A stretch of DNA of 64,000 bases. Source: Bacteroidales bacterium. Its GTDB lineage: Bacteria; Bacteroidota; Bacteroidia; Bacteroidales; UBA1402. The notes beneath the pieces are model-generated. The model did not search any database and was not told the DNA's origin. It was given only the letters and a program-made list of their open reading frames with translations. Made by a program: the position numbers and the translations under genes. The stretch spans positions 1-64,000 of the forward strand of contig JAJFTH010000010.1 of assembly GCA_021373135.1 (NCBI GenBank), written 5' to 3'. Below, piece by piece: positions 16,334-24,982 of the stretch; within the stretch, counting starts at the first letter, position 1; each line of letters opens with the position of its first letter.

Positions 16334-17194
16334 TTATCCCAAATAGCCTTTTAATAATTTACTTCTTGAATTTTGACGTAAACGGCGAATGGCTTTTTCT
16401 TTAATTTGTCTTACTCGTTCACGGGTCAATCCGAATTTATCACCAATTTCCTCTAGCGTCATTTCCTGACTACCGAGGCCAAAAAACATCTTGATAATGT
16501 CGCTTTCGCGTTCCGTCAGGGTTGAAAGAGCACGGTCAATCTCCTTGGAGAGTGATTCGTTCATCAACATACGGTCAGCAACAGGCGCATCATCATTGAC
16601 CAACACATCCAGAAGGGAATTGTCTTCACCTTCTACAAAAGGAGCATCCACGGAAATATGACGACCGGACACCTTCAAGGTATCGGAAATCTTTTCCACG
16701 GGAATGTCCAATTCTTCAGCCAACTCTTCGGGAGAAGGTTTGCGTTCGTGTTCCTGTTCAAACTTTGAAAAAGCTTTTGTAATCTTGTTCAAGGAACCAA
16801 CCTGGTTCAAAGGAAGACGTACAATACGCGATTGTTCTGCCAAAGCCTGAAGAATAGACTGACGGATCCACCACACAGCATAGGAAATAAATTTAAACCC
16901 ACGTGTTTCATCAAACTTTTCGGCTGCTTTAATAAGCCCAAGGTTCCCTTCATTGATTAAATCCGGAAGACTGAGACCTTGATTTTGATACTGTTTTGCT
17001 ACTGAAACCACAAATCTAAGATTTGCACGGGTCAATTTTTCCAAAGCGGCGCGATCTCCTTGACGGATACGCTGAGCCAGTTCCACCTCTTCGTCCACTT
17101 TAATCAGCTCTTCACGGCCAATTTCTTGTAAGTATTTGTCCAAAGATGCGCTTTCGCGATTGGTGATGGATTTTGTAATTTTAAGCTGTCTCAT
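16334..17194 (-). CDS. rpoD: RNA polymerase primary sigma factor (RpoD/SigA)
   Basis: This is the housekeeping sigma factor. At 286 aa it is the short form characteristic of Bacteroidota, with no long region 1.1. Region 1.2 is at the N-terminus ([10 protein letters not shown]). Region 2 follows ([19 protein letters not shown], then the [10 protein letters not shown] core and the WWIRQSI helix). Region 3 follows, and the region 4 helix-turn-helix ends in [19 protein letters not shown]. It would recognise the TTG / TANNTTTG promoters annotated in this window. Confidence 0.96.
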   Translation of the reverse strand: MRQLKITKSITNRESASLDKYLQEIGREELIKVDEEVELAQRIRQGDRAALEKLTRANLRFVVSVAKQYQNQGLSLPDLINEGNLGLIKAAEKFDETRGFKFISYAVWWIRQSILQALAEQSRIVRLPLNQVGSLNKITKAFSKFEQEHERKPSPEELAEELDIPVEKISDTLKVSGRHISVDAPFVEGEDNSLLDVLVNDDAPVADRMLMNESLSKEIDRALSTLTERESDIIKMFFGLGSQEMTLEEIGDKFGLTRERVRQIKEKAIRRLRQNSRSKLLKGYLG

Positions 17195-17345
17195 GCTGGA
17201 ATAATATAAAACGCGAAATTAGTCATTATTTTTCAAAATTGATGATTGTTATACATAAAATTTATCTTTTATCATAAAATAAACTCATTATTATACAAAG
17301 TATATCCAAAAACTGAACGAAATGTCAATCACCGAACCAAATAAA

Positions 17346-18860
17346 TTATTCAGCAAGATCTATGGCATAGTATGTCACTTTACCATTTGGATACATACCG
17401 ACAAGGAATAGCCCACTTTCATCAAATTGTGCATTTTTTTGAACATCCTTGACAACATTTTCCAACTGAGCAACGGACTGGATACGTATATCATTAATTT
17501 TCAAGATGACATATCCTTTTCTAATGCCGGCATCCATAAACTTCCCGGATGTCACACCTGACACCTCAACACCATAGGTAACATTCATATGTTTCTTTTT
17601 AGCTTCCGACAGTTCGGAGAAAGCAGCTCCAAGGTTATTGATATCGGCAGGTTTGACGATTGAAGTACCACCTTGTACGTTTTTCAAGGTCACTTTTATT
17701 TTCATGGCTTTTTTACCACGATTGACCATGAGTTCAATCCTATCTCCAGGACGATGCAGGCCCACTTGCTCCTGAAATTCTGAAGTCGTCTTGACTTTTA
17801 TATTGTCAATCTGCTTAATGATATCACCAGATTTGATTCCTGCTTCCATCGCACCACTGTGATCACTGACACCATCAATATAAACACCTTCCTGTACAGA
17901 AATGTTCTTTTCTTTTGCCAATTCTGAATTAATATCTTTGATGGCCACACCGAGCGTGGCCCGTTGCACGAATCCGAATTGTTTCATATCCCCTATAACC
18001 TTGGCTACAATATTGACAGGGATTGCAAACGAGTATCCTGTAAATGAACCTGTCGGGGAAATGATGGCAGTATTGATACCTACAAGTTCACCGCGCAAAT
18101 TAACCAACGCTCCTCCGCTGTTCCCCGGGTTGACGGCAGCATCGGTCTGGATAAAAGATTCAATGTTTAAATTGGATTTACTGGAAGGCTTTCGATTTCG
18201 GTATGGATTTTCATTTTCTTCACTTCCGATAATACCCAGACTACGAGCCTTGGCACTTACAATACCGGCAGTCACTGTAGAAGTCAAATTCATTGGATTA
18301 CCTACAGCCAAAACCCATTCACCAACTTTAAGTTCGTCTGAATTTCCAAAGGCTATGACCGGCAAATCTTTGGCATCAATTTTGATCAAGGCAATATCCG
18401 TATTCGGATCCGTACCAATCACCTTAGCGGGATAGGTCGTGCGCTCATTCAGCGTTACATTAATTTCATCAGCCCCATCAACTACATGATTGTTTGTCAC
18501 AATGTAGCCATCTTCTGATATGATGACACCGGAGCCATATCCTACCTGAGCCTGTTGTTGGGGTATTTGTCCGCGACCGCCAAAAAAATATTCAAAGATA
18601 TCTGCCGGTTGGGAAATTGTGCGCATACTCTTGGATGCAATGTGAACTACAGCATTTACACTATTTTCCGCTGCTATGGTAAAATCGGTTTCAATACCGG
18701 AAGATGCTTTTACGTTCACCAAACGAACATTTTTGCCATCCGCGTTGTCATAACCAGCCAAAACTTTTGATTGTGTGCCTCTGACTGTGCAATAAGAAAC
18801 GACTGCACTGACGGATGCGACAAGCATGACGCTTAATACAATTTTTCCTGCATGATTCAT
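17346..18860 (-). CDS. Periplasmic serine protease, Do/HtrA family
   Basis: This 504-residue envelope protease and chaperone has an N-terminal signal anchor (residues 7-24). The trypsin-like domain has the triad His125 (TNNHVVDG), Asp155 (NTDIALIK) and Ser248 (NPGNSGGAL). Two PDZ domains follow, starting at about 310 and 410. It degrades or refolds damaged periplasmic proteins. The gene is monocistronic. A perfect 16-bp inverted repeat lies about 86 bases upstream (18946-18984). Confidence 0.95.
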   Translation of the reverse strand: MNHAGKIVLSVMLVASVSAVVSYCTVRGTQSKVLAGYDNADGKNVRLVNVKASSGIETDFTIAAENSVNAVVHIASKSMRTISQPADIFEYFFGGRGQIPQQQAQVGYGSGVIISEDGYIVTNNHVVDGADEINVTLNERTTYPAKVIGTDPNTDIALIKIDAKDLPVIAFGNSDELKVGEWVLAVGNPMNLTSTVTAGIVSAKARSLGIIGSEENENPYRNRKPSSKSNLNIESFIQTDAAVNPGNSGGALVNLRGELVGINTAIISPTGSFTGYSFAIPVNIVAKVIGDMKQFGFVQRATLGVAIKDINSELAKEKNISVQEGVYIDGVSDHSGAMEAGIKSGDIIKQIDNIKVKTTSEFQEQVGLHRPGDRIELMVNRGKKAMKIKVTLKNVQGGTSIVKPADINNLGAAFSELSEAKKKHMNVTYGVEVSGVTSGKFMDAGIRKGYVILKINDIRIQSVAQLENVVKDVQKNAQFDESGLFLVGMYPNGKVTYYAIDLAE

Positions 18861-18945
18861 TTTTTCAATTTTTTTAAACTTGATAAATATTTTTCAATTT
18901 TTCCTCCATGATGGATATTTTATGTCTATAAAATGATATGCAAAT

Positions 18946-18984
18946 AGCTTTCCAAAATCACTTTATTCGTGATTTTGGAAAGCT
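18946..18984. repeat. Perfect 16-bp inverted repeat upstream of htrA
   Basis: AGCTTTCCAAAATCAC (18946-18961) and its exact complement (18969-18984) flank a 7-base loop. No T-run follows on either strand, so it is not a classical terminator. It lies in the divergent region between the htrA-type gene and rnpB and could be an operator or an RNA hairpin in the protease leader. Confidence 0.75.
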
Positions 18985-19106
18985 TAATTAACGTATCCAT
19001 TCAGCACTTAACGCCTATTAACACGCTACTCCTTTTACTTTATACGGATATAACATTTAAAGCTGACAAAATTTCATCGAACAATGAAAATTTGACATTT
19101 ATTACG

Positions 19107-19114
19107 TAATTTTG
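19107..19114 (+). promoter_or_regulatory. -7 box of rnpB
   Basis: TAATTTTG matches TANNTTTG and ends six bases before the predicted 5' end of RNase P RNA at 19120, which is the expected start distance. No clear TTG lies 19-21 bases upstream. Confidence 0.65.
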
Positions 19115-19119
19115 CGTCA

Positions 19120-19480
19120 AACAGAGGGCCGGTCTGTCGCTTTTAGAAATAAAGGAGGAAAGTCCGGGCAACACAGAGCACCATACTTCCTAACGGGAAG
19201 CTGTGTTACAACAGAGTGAACGTAACAGAAAACAACCGCCGGATGTAAATCCGGTAAGGGTGAAAAGGAGGGGTAAGAGCCCACCGCTCCGATGGTGACA
19301 CCGGAGGTCAGTACGTCTTATGGGTTGCAAGACCATGTACACCGACGCATGTAGGGCTGCTCGCCCGATGTCGGGGGGTAGGTCGCTAGAGCTGCCGGGT
19401 GACCGGTAGTCGAGATAAATGACAGACGCTTAACCGGATTTTCCGGAAAAGTACAGAACCCGGCTTACAGGCTCACTGTT
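19120..19480 (+). ncRNA. rnpB: RNase P RNA (class A)
   Basis: This catalytic RNA trims the 5' leaders of pre-tRNAs. The class A core is clear: GAGGAAAGTCCGGGC (P4 5' side and CR-I) near 19153, and ACAGAAAACAACCGCC near 19227. The 3' core runs from TAAATGACAGACGCTTAA to CAGAACCCGGCTTACAG. The ends AACAG (19120) and CTGTT (to 19480) pair as part of P1. A T-rich run follows directly and may end transcription. The length of ~360 nt is typical. Confidence 0.95.
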
Positions 19481-19513
19481 TTATTTTTTTAACCTTATTT
19501 GAAGGAAAAAGCC

Positions 19514-20854
19514 ATGGTAAAATCAACATCTTCTTTGGGTGAAAAAATTGCAAACCTTTGGATTTTTGTTTCCAGAGATATCTGGCGCGTTCCGAAACAT
19601 GAGGTCAAAGGACTTAAAAATAGGTTGCTGAACCTTGTCAGGACCTTGATTTTGGCAACCAAAGGTTTTATTGCAGACAGACTGACCACCAGGGCTTCAG
19701 CTTTAACTTATACATCACTGTTGGCTGTCGTACCGGTAGCCACCATCACCATTGGCATCGCCCGTGGTTTCGGTTTTCAGAAGGTCATAGAAACCTATCT
19801 GACCCATTTGCTTCCGGGACAAACTGAAGCTTTAAACATTTTGTTCAAATTCGTACAATCTTTTTTAGAAGTCACCCAGAACGGAGTTGTTGTCGGTATC
19901 GGTATCGTATTATTGATTATCGCCGTCTGGAGCATCCTGCAATCCATTGATGGAGCTATTAATGACGTTTTTCAGATCAAAAAGGCCAGAAGCGTATCAA
20001 GTATGCTGACCGATTACCTGGCTACCATGTTCCTGATTCCAGTTCTTTTGATCTTGTCCAGCGGCTTTTCCGTATTCATGAAAACAGCCATCGCAAAAAA
20101 CGAGATACTATCACTCCTAAGTCCGGTCGTGAACGTTTTAATGACCTTCATCCCCTACTTCATTTGCTGGCTTGGCTTTACACTGCTTTATATACTGATT
20201 CCAAGAACCAAGGTCAAGTTCGGCAACGCAGTTCTGGCGGGTTTCATAGCGGGTTTCGCTTTCCAGGCTTTTCAATATATTTACATTAGCGGACAGATTT
20301 GGGTAAACCGTTATAATGCCATTTACGGTAGTTTTGCAGCCATCCCTTTATTCCTTCTTTGGTTACAGCTTTCCTGGACAATCGTTCTTCTGGGTGCAGA
20401 AGTGGCTTTTGCCGCACAAAATGTCCAGAACTTCTATTTTGAAAAGGAAACCAAGAATGTCAGCGACCGATACCACTATTTCATCAGCATTCTGATTATG
20501 AACATTCTATGCAAAAGATTTGAAAAAGAAGAAGGTCCGATGACTGCCAATGAAATATCCTCTGAATACGAAATCCCGATACGTCTCACGAACCATACAA
20601 TTAGGCGGCTTGTTGAGCTACATTTAATTTCCGAGACATACAGTATCAATGATAAAGATGTCCCCGCTTTCCAGCCTGCAGTTGATATCAACAAACTGAC
20701 GATGGGCTTTCTCTTTAAAAAAATGTTTGAGCATGGAAGTGAAGATTTCAAGCTGGATACGGATATTCTTTACAAACCCCATTGGGAAGCATTATGCAAT
20801 CTTGAACAGACCATTGAACTGAAAGGCTTGGATTGCCTCATCAAAGATCTGTAA
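19514..20854 (+). CDS. YihY/BrkB family membrane protein
   Basis: This inner-membrane protein of about 446 aa has six predicted membrane segments between residues ~65 and 305 and a C-terminal winged-helix-like tail. The family was once misnamed RNase BN, and its function is still unclear. Motifs include TRASALTYTSLLAVVP and YGSFAAIPLFLLWLQLSW. I chose the ATG at 19514 because GAAGGAAA, a good ribosome site, lies just before it; a TTG at 19499 would include that site in the coding region. It overlaps the convergent MFS gene by 14 bases. Confidence 0.88.
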   Translation: MVKSTSSLGEKIANLWIFVSRDIWRVPKHEVKGLKNRLLNLVRTLILATKGFIADRLTTRASALTYTSLLAVVPVATITIGIARGFGFQKVIETYLTHLLPGQTEALNILFKFVQSFLEVTQNGVVVGIGIVLLIIAVWSILQSIDGAINDVFQIKKARSVSSMLTDYLATMFLIPVLLILSSGFSVFMKTAIAKNEILSLLSPVVNVLMTFIPYFICWLGFTLLYILIPRTKVKFGNAVLAGFIAGFAFQAFQYIYISGQIWVNRYNAIYGSFAAIPLFLLWLQLSWTIVLLGAEVAFAAQNVQNFYFEKETKNVSDRYHYFISILIMNILCKRFEKEEGPMTANEISSEYEIPIRLTNHTIRRLVELHLISETYSINDKDVPAFQPAVDINKLTMGFLFKKMFEHGSEDFKLDTDILYKPHWEALCNLEQTIELKGLDCLIKDL

Positions 20855-20863
20855 TCTTTGATG
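20839..20863. terminator. Hairpin across the convergent yihY and MFS ends
   Basis: A perfect 10-bp stem (CATCAAAGAT at 20839-20848, complement at 20854-20863) with a 5-base loop spans the overlapping 3' ends of the two convergent genes. On the + strand it is followed by a T-rich stretch (ATTTCTTTTC), so it probably acts as a terminator. Confidence 0.65.
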
Positions 20864-22112
20864 ATTTCTTTTCTTCCGGAAAAGAGGTTGACTTCCTTCC
20901 TATAAAAAATTCCGGATACTTGACAGCATAATACAATAATGTCAAAGAACATATCACCAGTAAAACGCTGAAAACAGCGAGACTATTGTCTTTGGTCAGT
21001 AGGGTGGTCATAGAGAACAATCCGGTTCCTATCAGTACAAAAATAAAAGTGACGAAATTGAGATAACCTATCATGTCGCCCAATTTGCGGCCTAAATTGG
21101 CATTTTGAACCAATGCCATACATGGTACTTCAAAAATGCCACCCATAAATGCGAGGCAGAATACCAAAAAAGCACAAATATAGACCGGGGGATTGAAAAA
21201 GATGATGGCTGTCAGGCTAATAATCATGCCAAGCAAACCGATGGGTATCATTTCAGGCCGTACTCCCTTTTTTGCCAAAACTCCCGCAGCAGTACAGCCC
21301 AATGCTATACCTATGGCAGCACAGCACATCACCAACCCTGCCACCGTATTGCTGGTACCCAGTGTTTTTACACAATGAATCACCATATTCATCTGAATCA
21401 CACCGCCGACCAGCCAAAAAATGGAGGCCCCAAAGACAGCACTGTTGATATACTTATGTTTGCTGGCATAGCGATAGGAATCTATCAAAAATCGGATTGG
21501 ATTGATGGTACCAAGATTGTCCTTTTCCTCCGGCAATTCTACCACTTTAATTTGTCGGCTGGACAAATAGCCCAAGATAGCCAAACCGATGAAAAGAGCC
21601 AATATTGCCCATAAACGATAATGGTCTGAAAGATAAGAAGCAGCAACTGTCCCGATGAGTATACCCAGGAAAGCCATCGTTTCAAACACTCCGCTACCGA
21701 ATGAAACCCCTTTTTGTCCTTCAATATCACGGATCAATCCGTATTTGGAAGGGGAATAGATGCAACTGAGAATGCCCATCATCAAAACACAAAAAACGGC
21801 AAGCCATACCCACATGAAATAAAAAGCAACGCACACAAGCGAAAGAATGGATATTTCCAACAGTTTACAGAAACGCAAGACACTTTGTTTGGAATATTTC
21901 ATGGCAAAACGGCCTGCCAATGGCGATAAAAAAAGATATGGCAGCACCAATGCAGCTGCAACAATGGATATAAGCTGAGATTGTGAAAGCCAGGATGGCA
22001 AGCACCATGTAATCGAGATAAAAATGATACAGTGTTTGAGAAAGTTATCATTAAAGACACCCAAAAAGTTGGTGGCAAAAAGGGCTGTCCAATTTTTTTG
22101 TATGCGATTCAT
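20841..22112 (-). CDS. MFS transporter, LplT-like
   Basis: This 423-residue transporter has about 12 membrane segments. The N-terminal ALFATNFLGVFNDNFLKH and SPSKYGLIRDI motifs match the LplT branch of the major facilitator family, which flips lysophospholipids inward for re-acylation and is often fused to or beside Aas. No acyltransferase is adjacent here. I start it at 22112, because the open frame farther upstream runs through tRNA-His. The substrate is inferred from motifs only. Confidence 0.8.
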   Translation of the reverse strand: MNRIQKNWTALFATNFLGVFNDNFLKHCIIFISITWCLPSWLSQSQLISIVAAALVLPYLFLSPLAGRFAMKYSKQSVLRFCKLLEISILSLVCVAFYFMWVWLAVFCVLMMGILSCIYSPSKYGLIRDIEGQKGVSFGSGVFETMAFLGILIGTVAASYLSDHYRLWAILALFIGLAILGYLSSRQIKVVELPEEKDNLGTINPIRFLIDSYRYASKHKYINSAVFGASIFWLVGGVIQMNMVIHCVKTLGTSNTVAGLVMCCAAIGIALGCTAAGVLAKKGVRPEMIPIGLLGMIISLTAIIFFNPPVYICAFLVFCLAFMGGIFEVPCMALVQNANLGRKLGDMIGYLNFVTFIFVLIGTGLFSMTTLLTKDNSLAVFSVLLVICSLTLLYYAVKYPEFFIGRKSTSFPEEKKSSKITDL

Positions 22113-22149
22113 CGGTCGTAGGTTTATGATTGACAAAGATAAGAAAACA

Positions 22150-22181
22150 AAAAAACCTTCGACTATTGCCGAAGGTTTTTT
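22150..22181. terminator. Terminator after tRNA-His
   Basis: A 12-bp perfect stem (AAAAAACCTTCG at 22150-22161, complement at 22170-22181) with an 8-base loop has A- and T-runs on its two sides and can work in both directions. It lies directly at the 3' end of tRNA-His. Confidence 0.92.
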
Positions 22182-22182
22182 G

Positions 22183-22257
22183 GGTGGGAGACGGGGCTCG
22201 AACCCGCGACCTATGGAACCACAATCCATCGCTCTAACCAACTGAGCTACAACCACC
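22183..22257 (-). tRNA. tRNA-His (GTG)
   Basis: The cloverleaf has a D arm (GCTC AGTTGGTTA GAGC), an anticodon loop TTGTGGT on an ATGGA/TCCAT stem, and a T arm with GTTCGAG. The anticodon is GTG. The extra G at -1 opposite discriminator C73 is the histidine identity element. CCA is not encoded. The acceptor stem has apparent mismatches at 5-68 (T-C) and 6-67 (T-T). Confidence 0.93.
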
Positions 22258-22271
22258 ATTTTAATGCGGTG

Positions 22272-22302
22272 CAAAAGTAGCATTTTAAAGTATTTCCTGC
22301 AA
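22272..22302 (-). promoter_or_regulatory. tRNA-His promoter
   Basis: On the minus strand TTG (22302-22300) precedes TACTTTTG (22279-22272) by exactly 20 bases. The start would fall a few bases before the tRNA 5' end at 22257. Confidence 0.8.
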
Positions 22303-22431
22303 GTAGGAAACATACTTTTTATAAAAAAATGCCTGCTTATTTCCCTTCGCATTTTTCAAACGACTCCACAATTCATTAAATCACAATATATTATATCAGA
22401 CTCACAGGGAGGAATAGCCTTTATATTGAAA

Positions 22432-23280
22432 TCACCGGGGTCTGGCAATGACGATACCGGTGTGTTTGTCGATGGCGGAGAGATATTCTTTCAGGGATTG
22501 AATGCTGATGATTACTTTTTTGGAAGAGGAAGACGCATGCAGTAAATTGATGGTGTCATGGTTGCAAAACGCAAAACCAAGGTGAGAAAAGTCCAAGCCT
22601 TTTATGGATGTGGTGATGGCAATCATGTCGCCGTTGTGGATATCGGGGGATTTTCCGGTGAGATCCTCCTTAGGAATATAGTGGAGGGTCTGTTGACTCA
22701 GGGAAGCTTCAATTTTGGACATTTCTTCGATATTCGCCGGGTTGTTCTTCAGGGCCGGATAATAGGAAGGATGGGTAGACATGAAGTTCAGGTTCAGGTT
22801 GAGGGTGTCAGAGGAACAACTTGGCTGAACCAGGGTAATAAAGCCTTTGCGTTGATTGTCCAGGAGCCAGTCTGTGGTATAATGAAGTCTGGAAGGATAA
22901 CCGATGATTATTCCATTCCTATACCGGATGGATGTGAGCATACGTTTGTAGGTGTCAAAATCAGGATTGGTCTCTTTCAGTACATTGTGAAGAGCAAGTA
23001 CGGTCTCGACAAAAGTTGTACAGTCAAACTCCCGTAAATTGACCTGCAAATGTTCAGGACCGTCAGTCTCAAGCGTAGAGGCGACATAAGGCTTCTCCAA
23101 AAAGAATTGGGCAATGGATATAATTCTGTATCCTGTTTCCTTTTCGGTGATCTTTTCTTTGATCGCATAATCCAGAAAACCACGGAAAACCAGACTGTCT
23201 GTATCTTTCTGTGCATGCGTAGAAGTGCATGAGCACACGAAAATGAGCCATAAAAAAACATTACGGAGACCCCTATCCAT
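22432..23280 (-). CDS. DUF1460 protein, NlpC-like amidase fold
   Basis: This exported protein of about 282 aa has a signal peptide (MDRGLRNVFLWLIFVCSCTS then THAQ) if the ATG at 23280 is used; 23325 is an alternative. The segment REFDCTTFVETVLAL carries the presumed catalytic Cys of DUF1460, a family with a papain/NlpC-like fold annotated as N-acetylmuramoyl-L-alanine amidase-like. Later HLGF near the C-terminus supplies a histidine. It directly follows an FHS sugar transporter on the same strand, suggesting release and uptake of a cell-wall sugar or muropeptide. Confidence 0.82.
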   Translation of the reverse strand: MDRGLRNVFLWLIFVCSCTSTHAQKDTDSLVFRGFLDYAIKEKITEKETGYRIISIAQFFLEKPYVASTLETDGPEHLQVNLREFDCTTFVETVLALHNVLKETNPDFDTYKRMLTSIRYRNGIIIGYPSRLHYTTDWLLDNQRKGFITLVQPSCSSDTLNLNLNFMSTHPSYYPALKNNPANIEEMSKIEASLSQQTLHYIPKEDLTGKSPDIHNGDMIAITTSIKGLDFSHLGFAFCNHDTINLLHASSSSKKVIISIQSLKEYLSAIDKHTGIVIARPR

Positions 23281-23336
23281 CAATAGATATGGTTTCTCCG
23301 CAATGTTTTTATATAATTTTGTCAATTAACCGATTG

Positions 23337-24617
23337 TTATTCAACAGGAATATCTTTGTTTACATTTTTATGACCGACCAAGGCATAGAATAGCAAGAAA
23401 ATCAAACCTGCCACAATTACCCAGTAACTGCTCAGGTAGCCAAATGAGTCTGCTATGGCACCTTGAATAAGTGGAAGGATACCACCACCGCAAACCATTA
23501 CCATAAAGACACCGGATGCAATTTCTGTATATTTTCCCAATCCTTCAACTGCAAGGTTGAAAATACCACCCCACATCACGGAAGTGCAAAGTCCACATAA
23601 AATTAAAAACATAATACCAATGGGCACTTCTGCAAAACCAAATGAAATATTAGATTGGAATACAGGCATATTTACTGTGGCCGCAACCGGCATGAAAATA
23701 GCTAACAGAATAAATACAAGTCCCAATAATGACACGAATGTCAACATCGTTTTACTGGAAACTTTTGCTCCGACAGAAGCTCCGACCAATCTACCGATAA
23801 GCATCAAGAACCAATATGTTCCTACAATGGTACCTGCCATGGTCGGATCAATGCCAAGACCACCGTCAATAGCTGTAGATGTCATAAATAAGTTTGCCAT
23901 ATTCGGAATACCGACTTCAATACCGACATATAAGAAAATCGCAATGATACCAAAAACAAAATGACGGAATGACAGTGGGCTGTGTGCTGATTTTTCCTTT
24001 GATTTGGCTGCTTGATTCGGTTCGGGAATTCTTACCAGACTAAAAACGATAAATGCCAAAGCGAAAATACCCATCGCTAAAAATAATGCAGGAGTAGCAT
24101 TATCAATAGATGCACTCGAAACGTTCCCACCAATTAAATAACCTACTAAAACAGGAACTATTGTAGCTCCAACAGAATTAAAGGTACCACCAAACTGGAT
24201 TAACTGATTGCCCTTATTTCCACCTCCACCAAGAGTGTTCAACATCGGATTGACAACGGTGTTCAACATACACATTGAAAATCCTGAAATAAATGCACCT
24301 GTCAAATAAACTGCAAAGCTTTCAACTTGTCCGGATAAGAAGGAAATGCCAACTCCAACAAAGCCAACTGCGATTGCCAGTAAAGCTGTTTTTTTATAGC
24401 CGATCCTTTTGAGTAACAGTCCGGCAGGAAGTCCCATAAATGCATAAGCAATAAAGTTTGCAGCATTTCCTAATTGGGACATAAAGTTACTTGCGGCAAA
24501 TTGATTTTTTACAATGACGCCCATAGGATTTTGTAGCCCTGTAACAAATGAGATCATAAAGAATAGGGCAAACATCATTGCAATAGGCAATGCATAATTT
24601 TTTGTTTGTTTGTTCAT
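23337..24617 (-). CDS. FHS-family sugar MFS transporter
   Basis: This 426-residue, 12-segment transporter is of the fucose-glucose/galactose-proton symporter group (FucP/GluP like). Motifs include FVTGLQNPMGVIVKNQF in TM1, YAFMGLPAGLLLKRIGYKK in the first loop and NTVVNPMLNTLGG in TM4. The substrate cannot be assigned. The DUF1460 gene begins within about 60 bases downstream, so the pair likely forms an operon. The gene has a long AT-rich upstream region. Confidence 0.88.
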   Translation of the reverse strand: MNKQTKNYALPIAMMFALFFMISFVTGLQNPMGVIVKNQFAASNFMSQLGNAANFIAYAFMGLPAGLLLKRIGYKKTALLAIAVGFVGVGISFLSGQVESFAVYLTGAFISGFSMCMLNTVVNPMLNTLGGGGNKGNQLIQFGGTFNSVGATIVPVLVGYLIGGNVSSASIDNATPALFLAMGIFALAFIVFSLVRIPEPNQAAKSKEKSAHSPLSFRHFVFGIIAIFLYVGIEVGIPNMANLFMTSTAIDGGLGIDPTMAGTIVGTYWFLMLIGRLVGASVGAKVSSKTMLTFVSLLGLVFILLAIFMPVAATVNMPVFQSNISFGFAEVPIGIMFLILCGLCTSVMWGGIFNLAVEGLGKYTEIASGVFMVMVCGGGILPLIQGAIADSFGYLSSYWVIVAGLIFLLFYALVGHKNVNKDIPVE

Positions 24618-24875
24618 GTGATAAATTTTTAGTTTGAAAGTTTGTGTTATTGATTCATATTGATTTTTATAAGTTTGATTTTTATAAGTCTATTTTTTTG
24701 AAATAAAAACAGGAGTAAAGATAATGTTTTTTCAAAAATTTAATGTATTTCCTGATTTTTTCATTTCAAATTTTCGGATCAAATTGAAAAATTGTGGAGA
24801 AGCGTCAAAAGTATGACATTTGTGATCTGCGGGAAATTTTTATGACGATGTGTTTATACAAAGTTTTATCATAAA
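24618..24875 (-). other. Leader region of the sugar transporter gene
   Basis: This AT-rich stretch has no gene. A 14-base sequence, TGATTTTTATAAGT, is repeated in tandem at 24661-24674 and 24676-24689. A -7-like box, TACTTTTG on the minus strand, lies at 24813-24806 without a matching -33, and would give a leader of about 180 nt. Confidence 0.5.
24806..24813 (-). promoter_or_regulatory. Candidate -7 box for the sugar transporter
   Basis: TACTTTTG on the minus strand fits TANNTTTG exactly. No TTG stands 19-21 bases upstream, so an activator may be needed or the match may be chance. Confidence 0.4.
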
Positions 24876-24905
24876 AAATACGAAAGCTTTTTTGCTCCCG
24901 TATTT
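24876..24905 (-). terminator. Intrinsic terminator after folD
   Basis: On the minus strand a 12-bp stem (AAATACGGGAGC with GCTTTCGTATTT, two G-T pairs) and a six-A loop is followed by TTTAT. It lies about 78 bases past the folD stop. Confidence 0.85.
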
Positions 24906-24982
24906 CTCATGTACACAAATCATGTACAGTATTGCATTTAACGACAGATGATTTTCCTCAAAGGATGACCTCCCATCGATCA

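Noticed and set aside
22113..22352. N-terminal extension of the LplT-like MFS protein
   Set aside because: These 80 codons read through tRNA-His and its terminator and are not family-like.
22558..23037. A 159-codon open frame on the plus strand
   Set aside because: It is antisense to the DUF1460 gene, which has clear motifs, and shows no domain.
24661..24689. Possible CRISPR or satellite array
   Set aside because: Only two copies separated by one base; no spacers.
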